A program made the translations under genes and the position numbers. Source: Channallabes apus (lineage: Eukaryota > Chordata > Actinopteri > Siluriformes > Clariidae). Taken from it: a DNA stretch of 64,000 nt. The stretch is from the NCBI GenBank assembly GCA_030522415.1, contig CM060107.1, positions 8,075,770-8,139,769 of the forward strand, given 5' to 3'. The stretch's first letter is position 1; each line of letters starts with the position of its first letter. Below the pieces are notes generated by a model. The model was not told where the DNA came from, did no database searches, and worked only from the letters and a program-made list of their open reading frames with translations. This document shows, piece by piece, positions 1 to 11,613 of the stretch.

Positions 1-189
1 ACTGCGGGCAATATGCAAACGCCAATTAGCCTAATCTGCAGGTCTTTGGAAGTACCCGGAGGAAACCCACCAAGCACAGGGAGAACATGCAAACTCTATC
101 CACACAGAGACTGGAATTGAGCCTGGTCAGGAATTGAACCCGGACCCTGGAGGTGCAAGACGACAGTGCTAACCACTACACCGCCACGC
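1..189 (-). mobile_element. tRNA-like SINE (family A), cut by window start
   Basis: Minus-strand copy of the commonest dispersed repeat here, called family A below. Read on the minus strand it has an A-box-like TGGTGTAGTGG type start, a B-box-like GGGTTCAATTCC, then the family's conserved body (catgcagattaggctaattgg type). It resembles the Mermaid/Merou-type SINEs known from fish; the name is from memory and not checked. The 3' tail is lost at the window edge. Confidence 0.75.
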
Positions 190-213
190 GCAAATTAAAC
201 TTTTTTACAATGA

Positions 214-446
214 GCATTGGTGGATCAGTGGTAGGTTTCTCACCTGCCATGCGGAAGGCCCGGATTCGATTTCCAGTCAGTGCCCAAAACCCAGCCACTG
301 GATGCAGTGCCGGTCCCAAGCCCGGATAAAATGAGAGAGTTGCATCAAGAAGGGCATCTGGCGTCAAACATGTACCAAGTTGTTGTGCGGATCGGATGGT
401 CCGCTGTGGCGACCCCTTGATGGGAACATCCGAAAGACCAACAACC
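214..446 (+). mobile_element. tRNA-Gly-derived SINE
   Basis: The first ~72 bases look like a tRNA-Gly(GCC): GCATTGGTGGATCAGTGG (A box, about 220-230), a CCTGCCATGCGG anticodon-arm region, and a B box GGATTCGATTT at 262-272. The 3' part of the tRNA cannot close an acceptor stem, so this is a SINE head and not a tRNA gene. A ~160-bp body follows, ending in gctgtggcgacccc and ccgaaagaccaacaac. A second copy lies at 17838-18056 on the other strand. Confidence 0.8.
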
Positions 447-448
447 TT

Positions 449-1053
449 TTTTTATGTAAAGGAATGTTCCTTTAGCCCTAATAATAGTGTATTAAAACAA
501 CTGCAGAATCTGTAATCTGTATTAGACAACTGCAGAAATTTGCTTTACAATAAGAAACTGTAGAAATTCCTTTTAAAAGTTATACTGAATGGTGAACAGA
601 ATGTTGTTTTCTAATTTATGTTAATTGTAATAATTTTATTAGATTTTTTTTTTACAAGGAGCAAAACTATTGGGATAAAAGTGAAATTGTATGTCTAAAT
701 AAAATTATTATATTATTATTATATTTTATGCAATGAAATGGCTATACAAAAATTTATATTTAGTATACATTTTTTCATTTTACAACCTGAAAGACATCTA
801 CAGTACTCTGCTTGGCTGATTACTGAAGATCATGAACAGGAACAACTCTAAATTCACTTGAGAATTCCCAGGTTTCCAAGCTATTTTTGTGCAGAGGTGG
901 ACACCGAGGCTTCAGAAAGTAAAAGTCCTGCCACGTATTTGTTCCATCCATTAACTATAAACCAGCTGATTCTAATTAGCACAACTCTTCAGCCAGATGG
1001 GGGAGAAGTAATTAGTGACATCACCTGTCTTGTGCACACAGAGAACTATAATT
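449..1053. other. AT-rich intergenic DNA, no gene
   Basis: No coding signal. The part from about 890 to 1050 (starting gcagaggtggacacc, then agtaaaagtcctg) reads like a piece of a dispersed fish repeat, but I cannot assign it to a family. Confidence 0.5.
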
Positions 1054-1157
1054 AAGCAATATCACAAGAGAGGGTGCGCTATACTGCTGGATATAGCATG
1101 GCTTTGGTGCAGTCATAAGCACAAGGGCACACCGTGACCTCAAGTGTGATATTGCTT
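1054..1157. mobile_element. Short palindromic MITE-like element
   Basis: A perfect 13-bp inverted repeat, aagcaatatcaca at 1054-1066 and its reverse complement at 1145-1157, bounds a 104-bp segment. The size and ends fit a tiny non-autonomous DNA element. No coding content and no clear target duplication. Confidence 0.4.
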
Positions 1158-1196
1158 TTATACAACAATTCCGCAAACAGCATTTATTATCAACAG

Positions 1197-1235
<39 letters not shown>

Positions 1236-2388
1236 TAACCAGTTATTTTACTGCTCCAACACATATCTGACCACAACTGTTGCGACTAACTATCTGCGTC
1301 AGGTGTAGCCTGTCGACCGGTTGTAGGTTTAATTAACATGGTGAAAGTAGTTTTAAATTAGGGTACTATGTAGCCCAAAGTTAAGCGGAAATAAACCATG
1401 GAGGTGATGGACAGTCCTGTAAATCTAATAAGTCTAGTAATCTAATAAGTGTCTCTTTATATTTCCACTTATTCTACTTTAGAATATCAGCTCTGTTAAC
1501 TTCCAGGTTCCGAAGATAAATCCCAAACAGCATTAGATGGAAAGCTTGTGCGCCATGTAGTGTCCTTGATCAGGGGTTAAAAGAAAGGGATTTGGGATTC
1601 AGCCTTGCATTAGAATCTGGTAAACTTTGTAGCTGTAAATAAAAAGATTATTATTTTGTACAACAAGTGTTCTTTAAAATGAAATAATGTTATCAGATGT
1701 GTTTCTGAATGTGGGTGTTGGCAGGCGGCTACTCTTTGCTCAGTATGGCTAACTGTATCAACCTACTTTTACCCAAGATGAAACCAAAAATAGCCACTGT
1801 AGGACACCAGAGATGCCGAGTGATACATACAGTATAGTTAAAAGTCCCAGTGGTGTTACCATCTAATATCACCACTCATGAACTTCAATTTTCAATAAAA
1901 TTTTATTTGTATTTCAATATAATTTTATTTTATTTTTAACACTTGACATTGTCGCAAAGCAGTGGAACAATTGCTCAGATTGCTATTATAACTGTTGTAT
2001 ACTTTAAAACATCTAAAATGTCTTCTTTGATTTATTGTTAATATTAAGATCAAACATCAGTACAAGGAAAAGAATATGTGAGACCTTACCTCTGTGCCCT
2101 TGTTGCATGGGGCATGTATACTGATACCACTTAGGCTGTATTTCAGGAACTTGTGATCTTCTGGGATTTTCACACACTATAGGGTCCCTAGAGTTTGGTC
2201 AGAATGATAAGGTTCTACTGGGGGAAATGCCTTGCTGATGAAAGAGGTTTAGAGAAAAATATCCAGAATGGTTTAAGCGCTCAGTAGTTCAAATAACCAC
2301 TCTTTACACTCTTGTGGGCAGAAAAGCTCCTCACAGAACACACGCAACATGTCAAACCTTGGGGTGGATGGAGTACAAGAGCAAAAGA
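1158..2388. other. Intergenic, with (TTA)n microsatellite
   Basis: No gene seen. It contains a pure ATT trinucleotide run at about 1197-1235. A weak match to the 'tttatttgtat...cattgtcgcaaagcag' repeat seen better at 18431 lies around 1890-1970. Confidence 0.5.
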
Positions 2389-2716
2389 TCACTCACTCAC
2401 TTACTCACAATCTATACCGCTTAGTCCTGTAATCAGGGTCGCGGGGGCCTGCAGCCTATCCCAGGAGACTTACTGTAGGGCACAAGGCAGGGTACACCCT
2501 GGACAGGGTGCCAATCCATCACCAGGCACAGTTACACACTACAGGCAGTGTGGGAACACCTATTAGCCTGATCTGTATGTCTTTGGACTGTGGGAAGAAA
2601 CCGACCAAGCACGGGGAGAACATCAACGCAAAGGCGGGACTTGAACCTGGCTGAGAATCGAACCCGGACCCTGGAGGTGCAAGGCACCAGTGCCGATCAC
2701 TTAGCCACAGTGACGC
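2389..2716 (-). mobile_element. SINE family A, near full length
   Basis: Minus-strand copy with all family parts. On the minus strand: B-box GGTTCGATTCT, the caaagacatacagatcagg body, the tggattggcaccctgtccag segment, a gataggctgcaggcccccgc segment, and the end gcggtatagattgtgag followed by a short GAGT-type tail at 2389-2408. The A-box end is degraded. Confidence 0.75.
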
Positions 2717-3288
2717 TAGTCTACATACTCTATATGCTTAATAGAGAGGTTTTTACACGCCTAAACACAACTTATCATGTGACATATAGAAATTGAAAAT
2801 TAAAAGACAAAAAAAGCAACAGGTGCATGGTCATGGAGTCAGGAGTTTCTGAGCGACAGCTTGACCTTTCTCTCCAGAATACTGCCTTATATGAGGAAAC
2901 GTTCATTAACAAGGCTAAATTAGGATTAATATGCTCTTCCATAAACCTAGGTCTTTAACAATGTGAGAAATAAGGTGTTCTGATTGATATTTTATAACAG
3001 CTTCTGCACATAACACACAGTTATTACAAGATCAAAGTGTACAGTACTGCCTTTGAGATCTGTCATGAAACACTCCTGCAATTAGGTTTGATCAAAAAAT
3101 GAGTAGTCATGTTGTTCTCCTTTTCTCATTAACATCCCCCCCCCCCAACACACATACACACACACATATACACACACCACATACACAGACGTGCAAATTC
3201 TATGTCACACTGCAGTTTCTCTTCCTCAGAGGTGTCAGACTCGTAATATTCTTATAAACCGTGAGCTGTTTCCATAAATAGCATCACT

Positions 3289-3322
<34 letters not shown>

Positions 3323-3592
3323 TCACACATGCACAGCCGAAACACATTGTCTCGCTGTTTCAGAGGCTGATTTAGATTTCACACTCAGCAAGGTGTAATT
3401 CTGATTCTGTCCTCTATCTCGTCTGGGTATTAGATGTCCTCAGAGCGTTTCCTCACTTTAGATCTGTACAGCTCAGGAATACTGAGTTATTATCGGCTTC
3501 TAGGTCTCAGTCCACGACTTTCATTCTCATTAGTCCTTTCATTAAGAATGCAGTGTATATTATTATTAGTATTATTAGTATTATTAGTATTA
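2717..3592. other. Intergenic, CA-rich
   Basis: No gene seen. Holds a C run at about 3138-3147, CA-rich DNA at 3148-3190 and a pure (AC)n run at about 3291-3320. It ends in a TTATTAG-rich stretch next to the Tc1 insertion. Confidence 0.5.
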
Positions 3593-5161
3593 CAAACCGG
3601 ATTCCAAAAAAGTTGGGACACTAAACAAATTGTGAATAAAAACTGAATGCAATGATGTGGAGATGGCAAATGTCAATATTTTATTCAGAATAGAATATAG
3701 ATGACAGATCAAAAGTTTAATCCGAGAAAATGTATCATTTTAAAGGAAAAATATGTTGATTCCAAATTTCCCGGTGTCAACAAATCCCAAAAAAGTTGGG
3801 ACAAGTAGCAATAAGAGGCTGGAAAAAGTAAATTTGAGCATAACGAAGAGCTGGAAGACCAATTAACAGTAATTAGGTTAATTGGCAACATGATTGGGTA
3901 TAAAAAGAGCTTCTCAGAGTGGCAGTGTCTCTCAGAAGCCAAGATGGGTAGAGGATCACCAATTCCCACAATGTTGCGCAGAAAGATAGTGGAGCAATAT
4001 CAGAAAGGTGTTACCCAGCGAAAAATTGCAAAGACTTTGCAGTTATCATCATCAACTGTGCAGAATATCATCCGAAGATTCAGAGAATCTGGAACAATCT
4101 CTGTGCGTAAGGGTCAAGGGCGTAAAACCATACTGGGTGCCCGTGATCTCCGGGCCCTTAAACGACACTGCACCACAAACAGGAATGCTACTGTAAAGGA
4201 AATCACAGAATGGGCTCAGGAATACTTCCAGAAACCATTGTCAGTGAGCACAATCCACCGTGCCATCCGCCGTTGCCAGCTGAAACTCTACAGTGCAAAG
4301 AAGAAGCCATTTCTAAGCAAGATCCACAAGCACAGGCGTTTTCATTGGGCCAGGGATCATTTAAAATGGAGTGTGGCAAAATGGAAGACTGTTCTGTGGT
4401 CAGACGAGTCACGATTCGAAGTTCTTGTTGGAAATGTGGGACGCCATGTCATCCGGACCAAAAAGGACAACCCAAGTTGTTATCAACGCTCAGCTCAGAA
4501 GCCTGCATCTCTGATGGTATGGGGTTGCATGAGTGCGTGTGGCATGGGCAGCTTGCATGCCTGGAAAGGCACCATCAATGTTCAGGTTCAGGTATTCAGG
4601 TTCTAGAACAACATCTAGTCATCTCTTTTAGGGAAGACCCTGCATTTTTCAACAAGATAATGCCAGACCACATTCTGCATCAATCACAACATCATGGCTG
4701 CGTAGGAGAAGGATCCGGGTACTGAAATGGCCAGTCTGCAGTCCAGATCTTTCCCCTATAGAGAACATTTGGCGCATCATAAAGAGGAAGGTGCGACAAA
4801 GAAGGCCCAAGACGATTGAACAGTTAGAGGCCTGTATTAGACAAGAATGCGAGAGCATTCCTATTTCTAAACTTGAGAAACTGGTCTCCTCGGTCCCCAG
4901 ACGTCTGTTGAGTGTTGTATGAAGAAGGGGAGATGCCACACAGTGGTGAAAATGGCCTTGTCCCAACTTTTTTGGGATTTGTTGACATTTTGATTCACCA
5001 TATTTTTTCCTTAAAATGATACATTTTCTCAGTTTAAACTTTTGTTCCGTGATTTATGTTCTATTCTGAATAAAATATTGACATTTGCCATCTCCACATC
5101 ATTGCATTCAGTTTTTATTCACAATTTGTTTAGTGTCCCAACTTTTTTGGAATCCGGTTTG
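3593..5161 (+). mobile_element. Tc1-like DNA transposon, almost complete
   Basis: 1569-bp element flanked by TA at 3591-3592 and 5162-5163, the target duplication of Tc1/mariner elements. Long terminal inverted repeats, 3593-3805 and 4957-5161, start CAAACCGGATTCC and carry a second internal aaaaaagttgggac motif at their inner ends. The outer ~110 bp of the two arms are essentially identical, so the insertion is not very old. It contains one broken transposase gene. Confidence 0.93.
3944..4949 (+). pseudogene. Tc1-like transposase, frameshifted
   Basis: Cut-and-paste transposase. The start chosen is ATG at 3944 (MGRGSPIPTMLRRKIVEQY). Residues about 10-110 hold the paired-like helix-turn-helix DNA-binding region (VTQRKIAKTLQLSSSTVQNI) and a basic GRKT linker. 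The first catalytic Asp is in LWSDESRFEV. The frame breaks near 4590-4600 (stop at 4604-4606); similarity then continues in other frames, with the second Asp in QQDNARPH (about 4654-4677) and the third motif SPDLSPIENIW (about 4738-4770). A TGA at 4920-4922 interrupts the C-terminus; the family's usual end (RRRGDATQW, stop at 4947-4949) is still legible. At least one frameshift and one nonsense change make it inactive on its own, but the intact TIRs could be mobilised by a relative. Confidence 0.9.
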
Positions 5162-5184
5162 TATTATGTGATGCCCGCCTCATG

Positions 5185-5397
5185 TCTGAATTCATGGAGT
5201 TTGCAGCTGAGTACTCCGGTTTCCTCCCTCAGTCCAAAGACATTCACATTAGGTTAATCTGCATTCCTAAATTGCCCTTAGTGCACAAATGAGTGTCCAG
5301 GGTAAACAATAAGACTCCTGGAATAGTCTCCAGGCCCCCCACCACCCTGTACGCAGGATAAAGTGGTATACTGTAAATGATGGATGAGTGAGTGAGT
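5185..5397 (+). mobile_element. SINE family A, 5'-truncated and degraded
   Basis: Plus-strand fragment beginning in the attcatggagtttgcag part and running through cagtccaaagacattcacat to ggataaagtggtatactg, with a gagtgagtgagtg tail to about 5400. It lies beside the right TA of the Tc1 element. The head with its Pol III boxes is missing. Confidence 0.65.
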
Positions 5398-5400
5398 GAG

Positions 5401-5896
5401 TTTTGATTTTAGTTCAACCAATTAGTCTTCATACATACAGTACTTATAATTTAAAGGGTACCAATTATACAAAATTTATATTTAAATCATGCTTAGACAT
5501 TCAGATCGGTCTCCAGAGTGTGTGTCTGTGTGTACAGGCATAAAATGTTATATAGGCCGAGTAAGATTTTCTTCCTAATGTGAGCTCATTCTGTATAAGA
5601 AGATACCTCTCCCGCTGCTGTACTCTGCGGGGGTGTGGCTAAAGAGTAGCCAATTCAAATATTTCATGACCATGTGGTTACTTAATTGGTCAGTGACTGT
5701 ATTACAAATGTAGTCTGTTATTGTCAGTGACCTGTCTGTCAATATTTTTTGACTGTGGTCTTGGAGCAGTGTACTTGTTAGTGCTTAGTCTGTGATCAGT
5801 TTATTTATCACATGCTCAGTCTTTGGTTATTGGATGTCTGTAATTTGTGTCTATATTTAGTCTGAAATGTCAGTGAACAGTGTGCTATAGGTCACT
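5401..5896. repeat. Degenerate GTCTGT/TCAGTG tandem-like repeat, left part
   Basis: Irregular recurrences of gtctgt, agtctgtgatcag and gtcagtgac-like words at about 5690-5890. The same vocabulary resumes right of the LINE fragment (7360-8110), so the LINE interrupts an old degenerate array. No gene. Confidence 0.45.
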
Positions 5897-5900
5897 GTAG

Positions 5901-6615
5901 ATTGGTACAACTGGTTCTCATCTTATCTTACTGAGAGAATGGAGCATGTTGCCCTAGGAAAGGCTAAATCCGCTACACACAATGTCACCTGTGGTGTTCC
6001 TCAGGGTTCTGTGCTCGGTCCCATTTTGTTTATTTTGTATATCCTTCCCCTGGGTTTTATCATCAGCCGGCACGGTATTTTATTTCAATGCTATGCTGAT
6101 GATACTCGGCTCTACCTCAGGATAAATTCAACCCCCTCGTCTACTCTGCCATCATCCACTTTGAGTTTGGAGAGGAGAAAGTAGTGAATGAAGCAAAAGA
6201 CTGAAGCTATCTTAATAGGCACCCCACACCAGGTTAGGACATCTAACATCACCAGTATTATCTTTTCTGGTCAGGATATACCATTGTCAACATCTGTTAT
6301 TAACCTTGGGGATAAAATGGATTCTCATTTGACGTATGAGGCTCACATCAAACATCTGTGTACTGTAAGATGTCTTATTTCCACCTCAGGAATATTGCAA
6401 AACTGCGTCCAGCACTCACTTTTGCAGAAAAGTTAGTCCAGGCGTTTGTCTCTAACCTATTTGCTAGGATCCTGATGAGAGGGCGTAAATACGACCATAT
6501 TACGCCCATTCTTAAATCTCTTCAGTGGCTCCCTGTTTCATTCAGAATTGATTACAAGTCTGCCCTTCTTACCCACCAGTGTATTTATGGGGATGCCCCT
6601 CCCTACCTCAAATAA
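5901..6615 (+). pseudogene. Reverse transcriptase fragment of a LINE
   Basis: RNA-dependent DNA polymerase remnant. Visible parts: WFSSYLTERMEH, then the RT core GVPQGSVLGPILFILYILPL and the catalytic CYADDTRLYL. A TAG at 6182-6184 and a deletion remove the following stretch. Similarity resumes as KTEAILIG and VINLGDKMDSHLTYEAHIKH, shifts frame near 6360, and continues as FHLRNIAKLRPALTFAEKLV. After another deletion it ends with RKYDHITPILKSLQWLPV, a typical C-terminal LINE motif, and ALLTHQCIYGDAPPYLK. Several frame breaks make it a clear pseudogene. Confidence 0.85.
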
Positions 6616-6654
6616 TTTATTACCTCACATACAACCTCCGTTCTGCATCAGTTA

Positions 6655-7225
6655 AGTTTTAAGTTAAGCATTTATTTGTCACATATACATTACAGGGCGG
6701 CACGGTGGTGTAGTGGTTAGCACTGCCGCATTGCATCTCCAGGGTCCGGGTTCGATTCCCATCTCTGTGTGCATGGAGTTTGCATGTTCTCCCCGTGCTT
6801 GGTGGGTTTCCTCCGGGGACTCTGGTTTCCTTCCACAGTACAAAGACATGCAGATTAGGCTAATTGGCGTTCCCAAATTGACCATAGTTTGTGAATGAGT
6901 GTGTATGTGTGTGTGTGTGCTCTGCGATGGATTGGCACGCTGTCCAGGGTGTACCCTGCCTCGTGCCCTGAGTCTCCTGGGATAGGCTCCAGGTCCCCGC
7001 GACCCTAAATACAGGATAAAGCGGTATAGAAGATGAATGAATATACATTACAGCACAGTGAAATTCATTCTTCGCATATCGCAGCGTAACTGGGAGTGCA
7101 GGGTCAGCCATGATACAGCGCCCCTGGAGCAGTTAAGGTTAAGGGCCTTGCTCAAGGGCCCAACAGTGGCAACCTGGTGGAGCCGGGGATCGAATCGCCG
7201 ATCTTCCGATCAATAACCCAGTGCC
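6655..7225 (+). repeat. Dispersed repeat B, interrupted by a SINE
   Basis: Reads tttatttgtcacat...acagcacagtgaaatt, then a gcagggtcagccatg segment, taagggccttgctcaaggg and a ggggatcgaatcgcc B-box-like end. It is split by a family A SINE at 6696-7040. A second copy, unsplit, lies at 11992-12222. Non-coding. Confidence 0.7.
6696..7040 (+). mobile_element. SINE family A, full length with target duplication
   Basis: The best copy in the window. A box TGGTGTAGTGG at 6706-6716 and B box GGTTCGATTCC at 6749-6759 form an internal RNA polymerase III promoter. The body ends gcggtatagaagatgaatga. A perfect 13-bp direct repeat, atatacattacag, flanks it at 6683-6695 and 7041-7053, the mark of LINE-driven retroposition. 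Intact boxes and a perfect duplication suggest a fairly recent insertion. Confidence 0.9.
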
Positions 7226-7348
7226 TGGGTTTAATCTGGTCTTAAAACGTATCTTTTTATCAGAGCTTTTGGGTCGAATTAATTTGTAGCACTTTGAGAT
7301 TTGCTTCAAATATAAAGTGCATTATAAATAAAATGTATTATTGTTATT

Positions 7349-8110
7349 ATTATCAGTTGGTTTTTGTTTAGTGGCTGTTGTTAGTTGTCAGGTCTGTTAT
7401 CAGTGACTGTCTGTAGATGCTTAGTGTGATTTCAGTTCAATTCAGTGTGTCTCACTGGTCTGTCTGTAATTAATGTCTGCCATGTCAGTGCTTTGCTCTG
7501 TCCTTAATCTGTTGTTTTCCATGAAAACTGAAACAGTCACAGTTGGTATTCAGTCTGTTGCATGTGAGTATCTTTATTTGATCCGTGACCAGCATCTGCA
7601 ATCGTTACTTTTTTAACTATTTTCTACCGCACGACTGTTTCACCAATCGTCTGAATCACAGCTACAATAATCACATGACTCAGTTTGACCAATCAGATGC
7701 GATAACAATAAGCACATGTAGTCACATGACCACACACCCAAACCGGCAGCATCGCGGGAAAAAAAAATCTTCACCTGGCATCCCTGGCATCATATACAAA
7801 GCATGTTTCAGTTTTACTTCTACTTGAGTAATATTATTTTAAAGTACAGTTACTCTTACTCGAGTAAATTTTTTGGCTACTCTACTCACCTACTAAGTGT
7901 CTGTAGTCAGGGACTTTAATAGTGTCATTTCAAATGTGTCGTCAGTTGCTGTCAGTTACTGGTTACTTTCTGCGATAATCACGTAATCAGTGTCTGTGAT
8001 CAGTCTGTAATCCTAGTGTGTCTTAGCCTGGTCTATAGTTCATACTGCCTGTAATTGAAGAGTGTCTGTAGTTAGTCTATTTGATGCCAGTGTGTAGTTT
8101 TAAAGTATTA
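7349..8110. repeat. Degenerate GTCTGT/TCAGTG repeat, right part, with hAT-like piece
   Basis: Continues the irregular gtctgtaatcagtg vocabulary at 7360-7560 and 7895-8110. The middle, about 7640-7890, contains ttctacttgagtaat and cttactcgagtaaa words resembling termini of non-autonomous hAT elements in fish; that assignment is tentative. No gene. Confidence 0.4.
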
Positions 8111-8871
8111 TCAGTAAGCAACTACAGCATGACCGGCCTATAATCAGATCGAGTTTGTGGTCAAAAGTTTGAGCAAGAAAGGACATACAAGTCAGACATT
8201 CAGTAAGAGGGAGGCTCATTGTTTTTTAATTCAAATGCACGACAGCACCGCCCACACAAAATCATGCACACACACACGCGCAGTAACAGGAAATTAGGCA
8301 AACACATAAATCCTTATGCTCAGTCTTGCAAAAAAAGAAAAGAAAAAAAGGACAATCCTAAATTAGAAATATAGTCGAGACAATGTCAGTTTGAATTATT
8401 TAGACAGGATCAGACTCGCTTTAGCTTCCAGGTTGTCTATTGCATTCCGGATTTCTCTATTGCAAAGGAGTGAAGTAACATTTCAATATGATGAACAAAA
8501 ATAAATAAATAAATACATTTAAAACTGATTTACACGGTTTAAGGTTAACATTCATCAGTAGTGCAATATATTCAGTGACAGACTGTGGTGTGTTTCTAGG
8601 TGCAGTTTAATGCGTAGCTCCCATCTGCCAAAATCTTCTGCAGGAAAAGTGAATAAAATGCAAATCAATAAATCAATGAAAACGAGATGAAAATGATCGC
8701 CGGGACAGATTGTGCAGCGTCATGCCTACTCCCTTTGGTTTTAGTCCTTTATAATTCTTCCATGATGTATACCATTTTAAAAAATCTTTTTATTCATGTT
8801 TTAATATTTGAAATGTGCGTCTGGTATAAATACGAACACTTCGATAAAGCGCGCTGTCGGCCTCGTACAGG

Positions 8872-8873
<2 letters not shown>
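8111..8873. other. Intergenic, nothing recognised
   Basis: AT-rich with short A runs around 8330-8350. I see no gene, no tRNA-like boxes and no element ends. Confidence 0.5.

Positions 8874-8934
<61 letters not shown>
8874..8934. repeat. (TA)n microsatellite
   Basis: About 30 uninterrupted TA dinucleotides. Likely polymorphic and able to extrude as a cruciform. Confidence 0.95.
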
Positions 8935-8935
<1 letters not shown>

Positions 8936-10101
8936 GGTAAAAATGCAAAGGTTGTAGGAATTGAAAATACGCCTTCTCGTTATTCTTGTTTTATTTTTTG
9001 CTACTTACAATATATGCACTGTACAGTGTTATAAAATGATTTGCTATTTACAAAGATTTACATTTAAACAATAATATAAGGAGTAAGAAGCTGGTTGCTG
9101 TTAAAAGGCTACTGAAGCATAAATACTGTATTTATTCTGAGTATAAAAAGCACTTCTTTATATATATTTGTATCTTTAAATATGTATATAATGTACCGGA
9201 CATCCTTATCAATAATTTGTTAAAGTAACAAAATTATTAAGTTTTTTTTTTCCCCATCACTACCACAATAATGCTAATTCGTACAAGTGGGCTTTTTCTT
9301 TTCTTTTCTTTTGTCTTACATAATGTTAGCACCAGGCTAACACCAGGCTGTACGTACTGTATAACTACTGTACCACCTACCTATAACTCTCTAAACAACA
9401 CACCTACTGTAACATAAATACTGTATTGAATCAATATACAACGTTTCTGAGACCCTTCAAGAGGAGGGATGATGTGACATACAGGTATAATCCAGAAATA
9501 CTATATTATTCAATGTGCTATGAAGTCGTTTTGTGAACATCTGGCGTTTATTTTATGACATCATAGAAGTAACTTGAAAGTAATGAGAAAAAAAACTCTC
9601 CAAGGTTTTGAACATTTTTCCTACACTAGAATGCAGAAATATAATAAATCTTAAGCACTCAAAGTCAAAGTTCGCTTCATAACCACATTTCTCAATATAC
9701 AGTCCAAAGTCTAATCCTAGAGGTCGAGCGTTTTGAATAACTGGGTTTCTTAAATGATTTATTTTCCGGGAGGGATTTCGCTGGAATATAAATTCCATGG
9801 ACCCGCCAGGTCATTTATTTGTGTGTCAGGGTCATTGTTTAAACGTAACACCTCAAGTGCTGATTTAACACCCAGAATGTTTCACCTTGACACACACAGT
9901 CAGAGTTTGTTTCTCGTCTCTTGGACATACAGTACAGATACAGTGTACGGTGTTAATTCAACGCCAGGGATTTTGCTGTGGATTATCAGAGCTTTTTTAT
10001 TCCACTTGCAGAAAACAACTATTAAAATTCTCATCAGGCATGAAGATTATAACATTATTTATATTTTTGGGGTTCTTGGGGTTTTTATTCAAGCCCAGTC
10101 T
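8935..10101. other. Intergenic, nothing recognised
   Basis: AT-rich single-copy-looking sequence. No gene signal, and the short open frames have no family features. Confidence 0.5.
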
Positions 10102-10104
10102 AAC

Positions 10105-10135
<31 letters not shown>

Positions 10136-10137
10136 GA
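10102..10137. repeat. (AAT)n microsatellite
   Basis: Pure ATA/AAT trinucleotide run. A second short run is at about 10408-10432. Confidence 0.9.
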
Positions 10138-10612
10138 AGACATTCTTATAATGTTGGGTTGTGGCTTTGGTAAAAAATAAAATAAATTATGATGTATAAA
10201 AGATGGTAAAATACTGTAAGTAGTAAACCTGGACCCTCGAGAATGCTATTCTTTCAGGATATCCTGAAGACATCTGGAATGGAAACATTAGGAATGCTCA
10301 TACTCTGATTAACAGACATCCGTTATTTAATGTTTGTGCATTTTTCATTGCACACTGAGCTTTGTCCGTCATTCTGTCCATTAAAAAATGATAGATAAAT
10401 AAATTAATAATAATAATAATAATAATAATAACAATTAGAAAGATTCAATGTATAGTGTGTAAACACCGTAAATGTGTAAAGATCTCCTAAAACTTGTTAA
10501 TACCTTTAATCTAACCCACCATATTAATGTGTATTATTATGCTTATAGAAAGTATAATATAACAGATAAAGTCTACGGAAGTGAGCCGGTTATATATTTG
10601 CTAATACACACT

Positions 10613-10663
<51 letters not shown>

Positions 10664-11613
10664 ATGTGTGTGCATGTGTGTGTGTGTGAGGCATGCTGTT
10701 TAACCAGCCTCCATTCAAATGGTTTTGTGAAAGCCTTTTGTTCTGAATAAGTTGTAATTTGGTGTCTGTACGAAGATTAAAGTCTAGACTCTGTACTACT
10801 TCTTATATCCTCTGCTTCTCTTAGCAAGACTGTCGAAAGAAAAGGCAAAATATCCCAAATAGAGGCGAATGTTTCTGATATTCCTCAGTGATCCAAGAAT
10901 ATACTGTACAGTAATGTGAAAAAGTCTTGAAGTCATTTCTGATTATTTTTAGAAAGCCGTGTACCCTGAGAATCTCAGCGTTCAATTAGAGAACGAGAAA
11001 TATTTCTAGAGGCTTCTGAACAAAATTGTGAATTTAAAGTTCAGATTAAATAGACAAAAAGCTTTAAATTAAATGAGATGTATTGCCATCTTGTAATTGG
11101 AAATATTAAATAAATCTGCCTGTTTGACTCTGTTTTGGAACTTAACCTTTAAGTAAAAACTCGGCGGTTGAATATGAAGCAGATCCTGAGAATATTTGTG
11201 ATATGACACTAATGTGTGATTAATAATCTAGGACTGGGCAAAAAATGATGATATAATATCTATATTATGATACGTTATAGCACAACACACTTTTCTAAAA
11301 TATCATAGACAGCTTGTTTTTTATTCATTTATTTATTTATTTTTATTGGAAGCAACTGTTGTTAAAATGTTGCACCCAAATTTTTAAATACTAAAATGTT
11401 AAGATTTTTATTTGTGGATAATAAATATTATTAAACCTTGAAAAAGCAATCCCAAAGATACTGTATATCGTTCACACATCATAGTGAAAATCCTGATATG
11501 ATGTTTTTGTCACATCGCTCAGCCGCTACACTCAATCATTAGTGCCTTAAAGCTTTCTCATTGGTAAGAAGGTTGTGTAAATTTCTCCCACCATCCATCC
11601 ATCCATCCATCTA
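10138..11613. other. Intergenic with (TG)n and (CATC)n
   Basis: No gene seen. Contains an imperfect (TG)n at about 10613-10688, with tgcatg interruptions, and a (CATC)n run at 11588-11612 abutting the next SINE. Confidence 0.55.

Larger units (their letters stand above)
5897..7348 (+). mobile_element. LINE fragment carrying nested insertions
   Basis: A non-LTR retrotransposon remnant. Its coding part is 5897-6615 and its 3' end is about 7226-7348 (gcactttgagatttgc then a gcattataaataaaatg and TTATTATT tail). Between them lies another repeat (about 6655-7225), which itself contains a SINE (6696-7040). The LINE body is internally deleted. The YADD-type reverse transcriptase words place it in the broad I/Jockey group; the exact clade is not certain. 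Confidence 0.8.

Noticed and set aside
214..290. tRNA-Gly gene
   Set aside because: The acceptor and T stems do not pair and a SINE body follows; a second copy has the same body.
10472..10750. Frames encoding VCVCVC or TYTHTH runs
   Set aside because: Translations of GT/CA or TA microsatellites; the same applies at 31248, 54450 and 61611.
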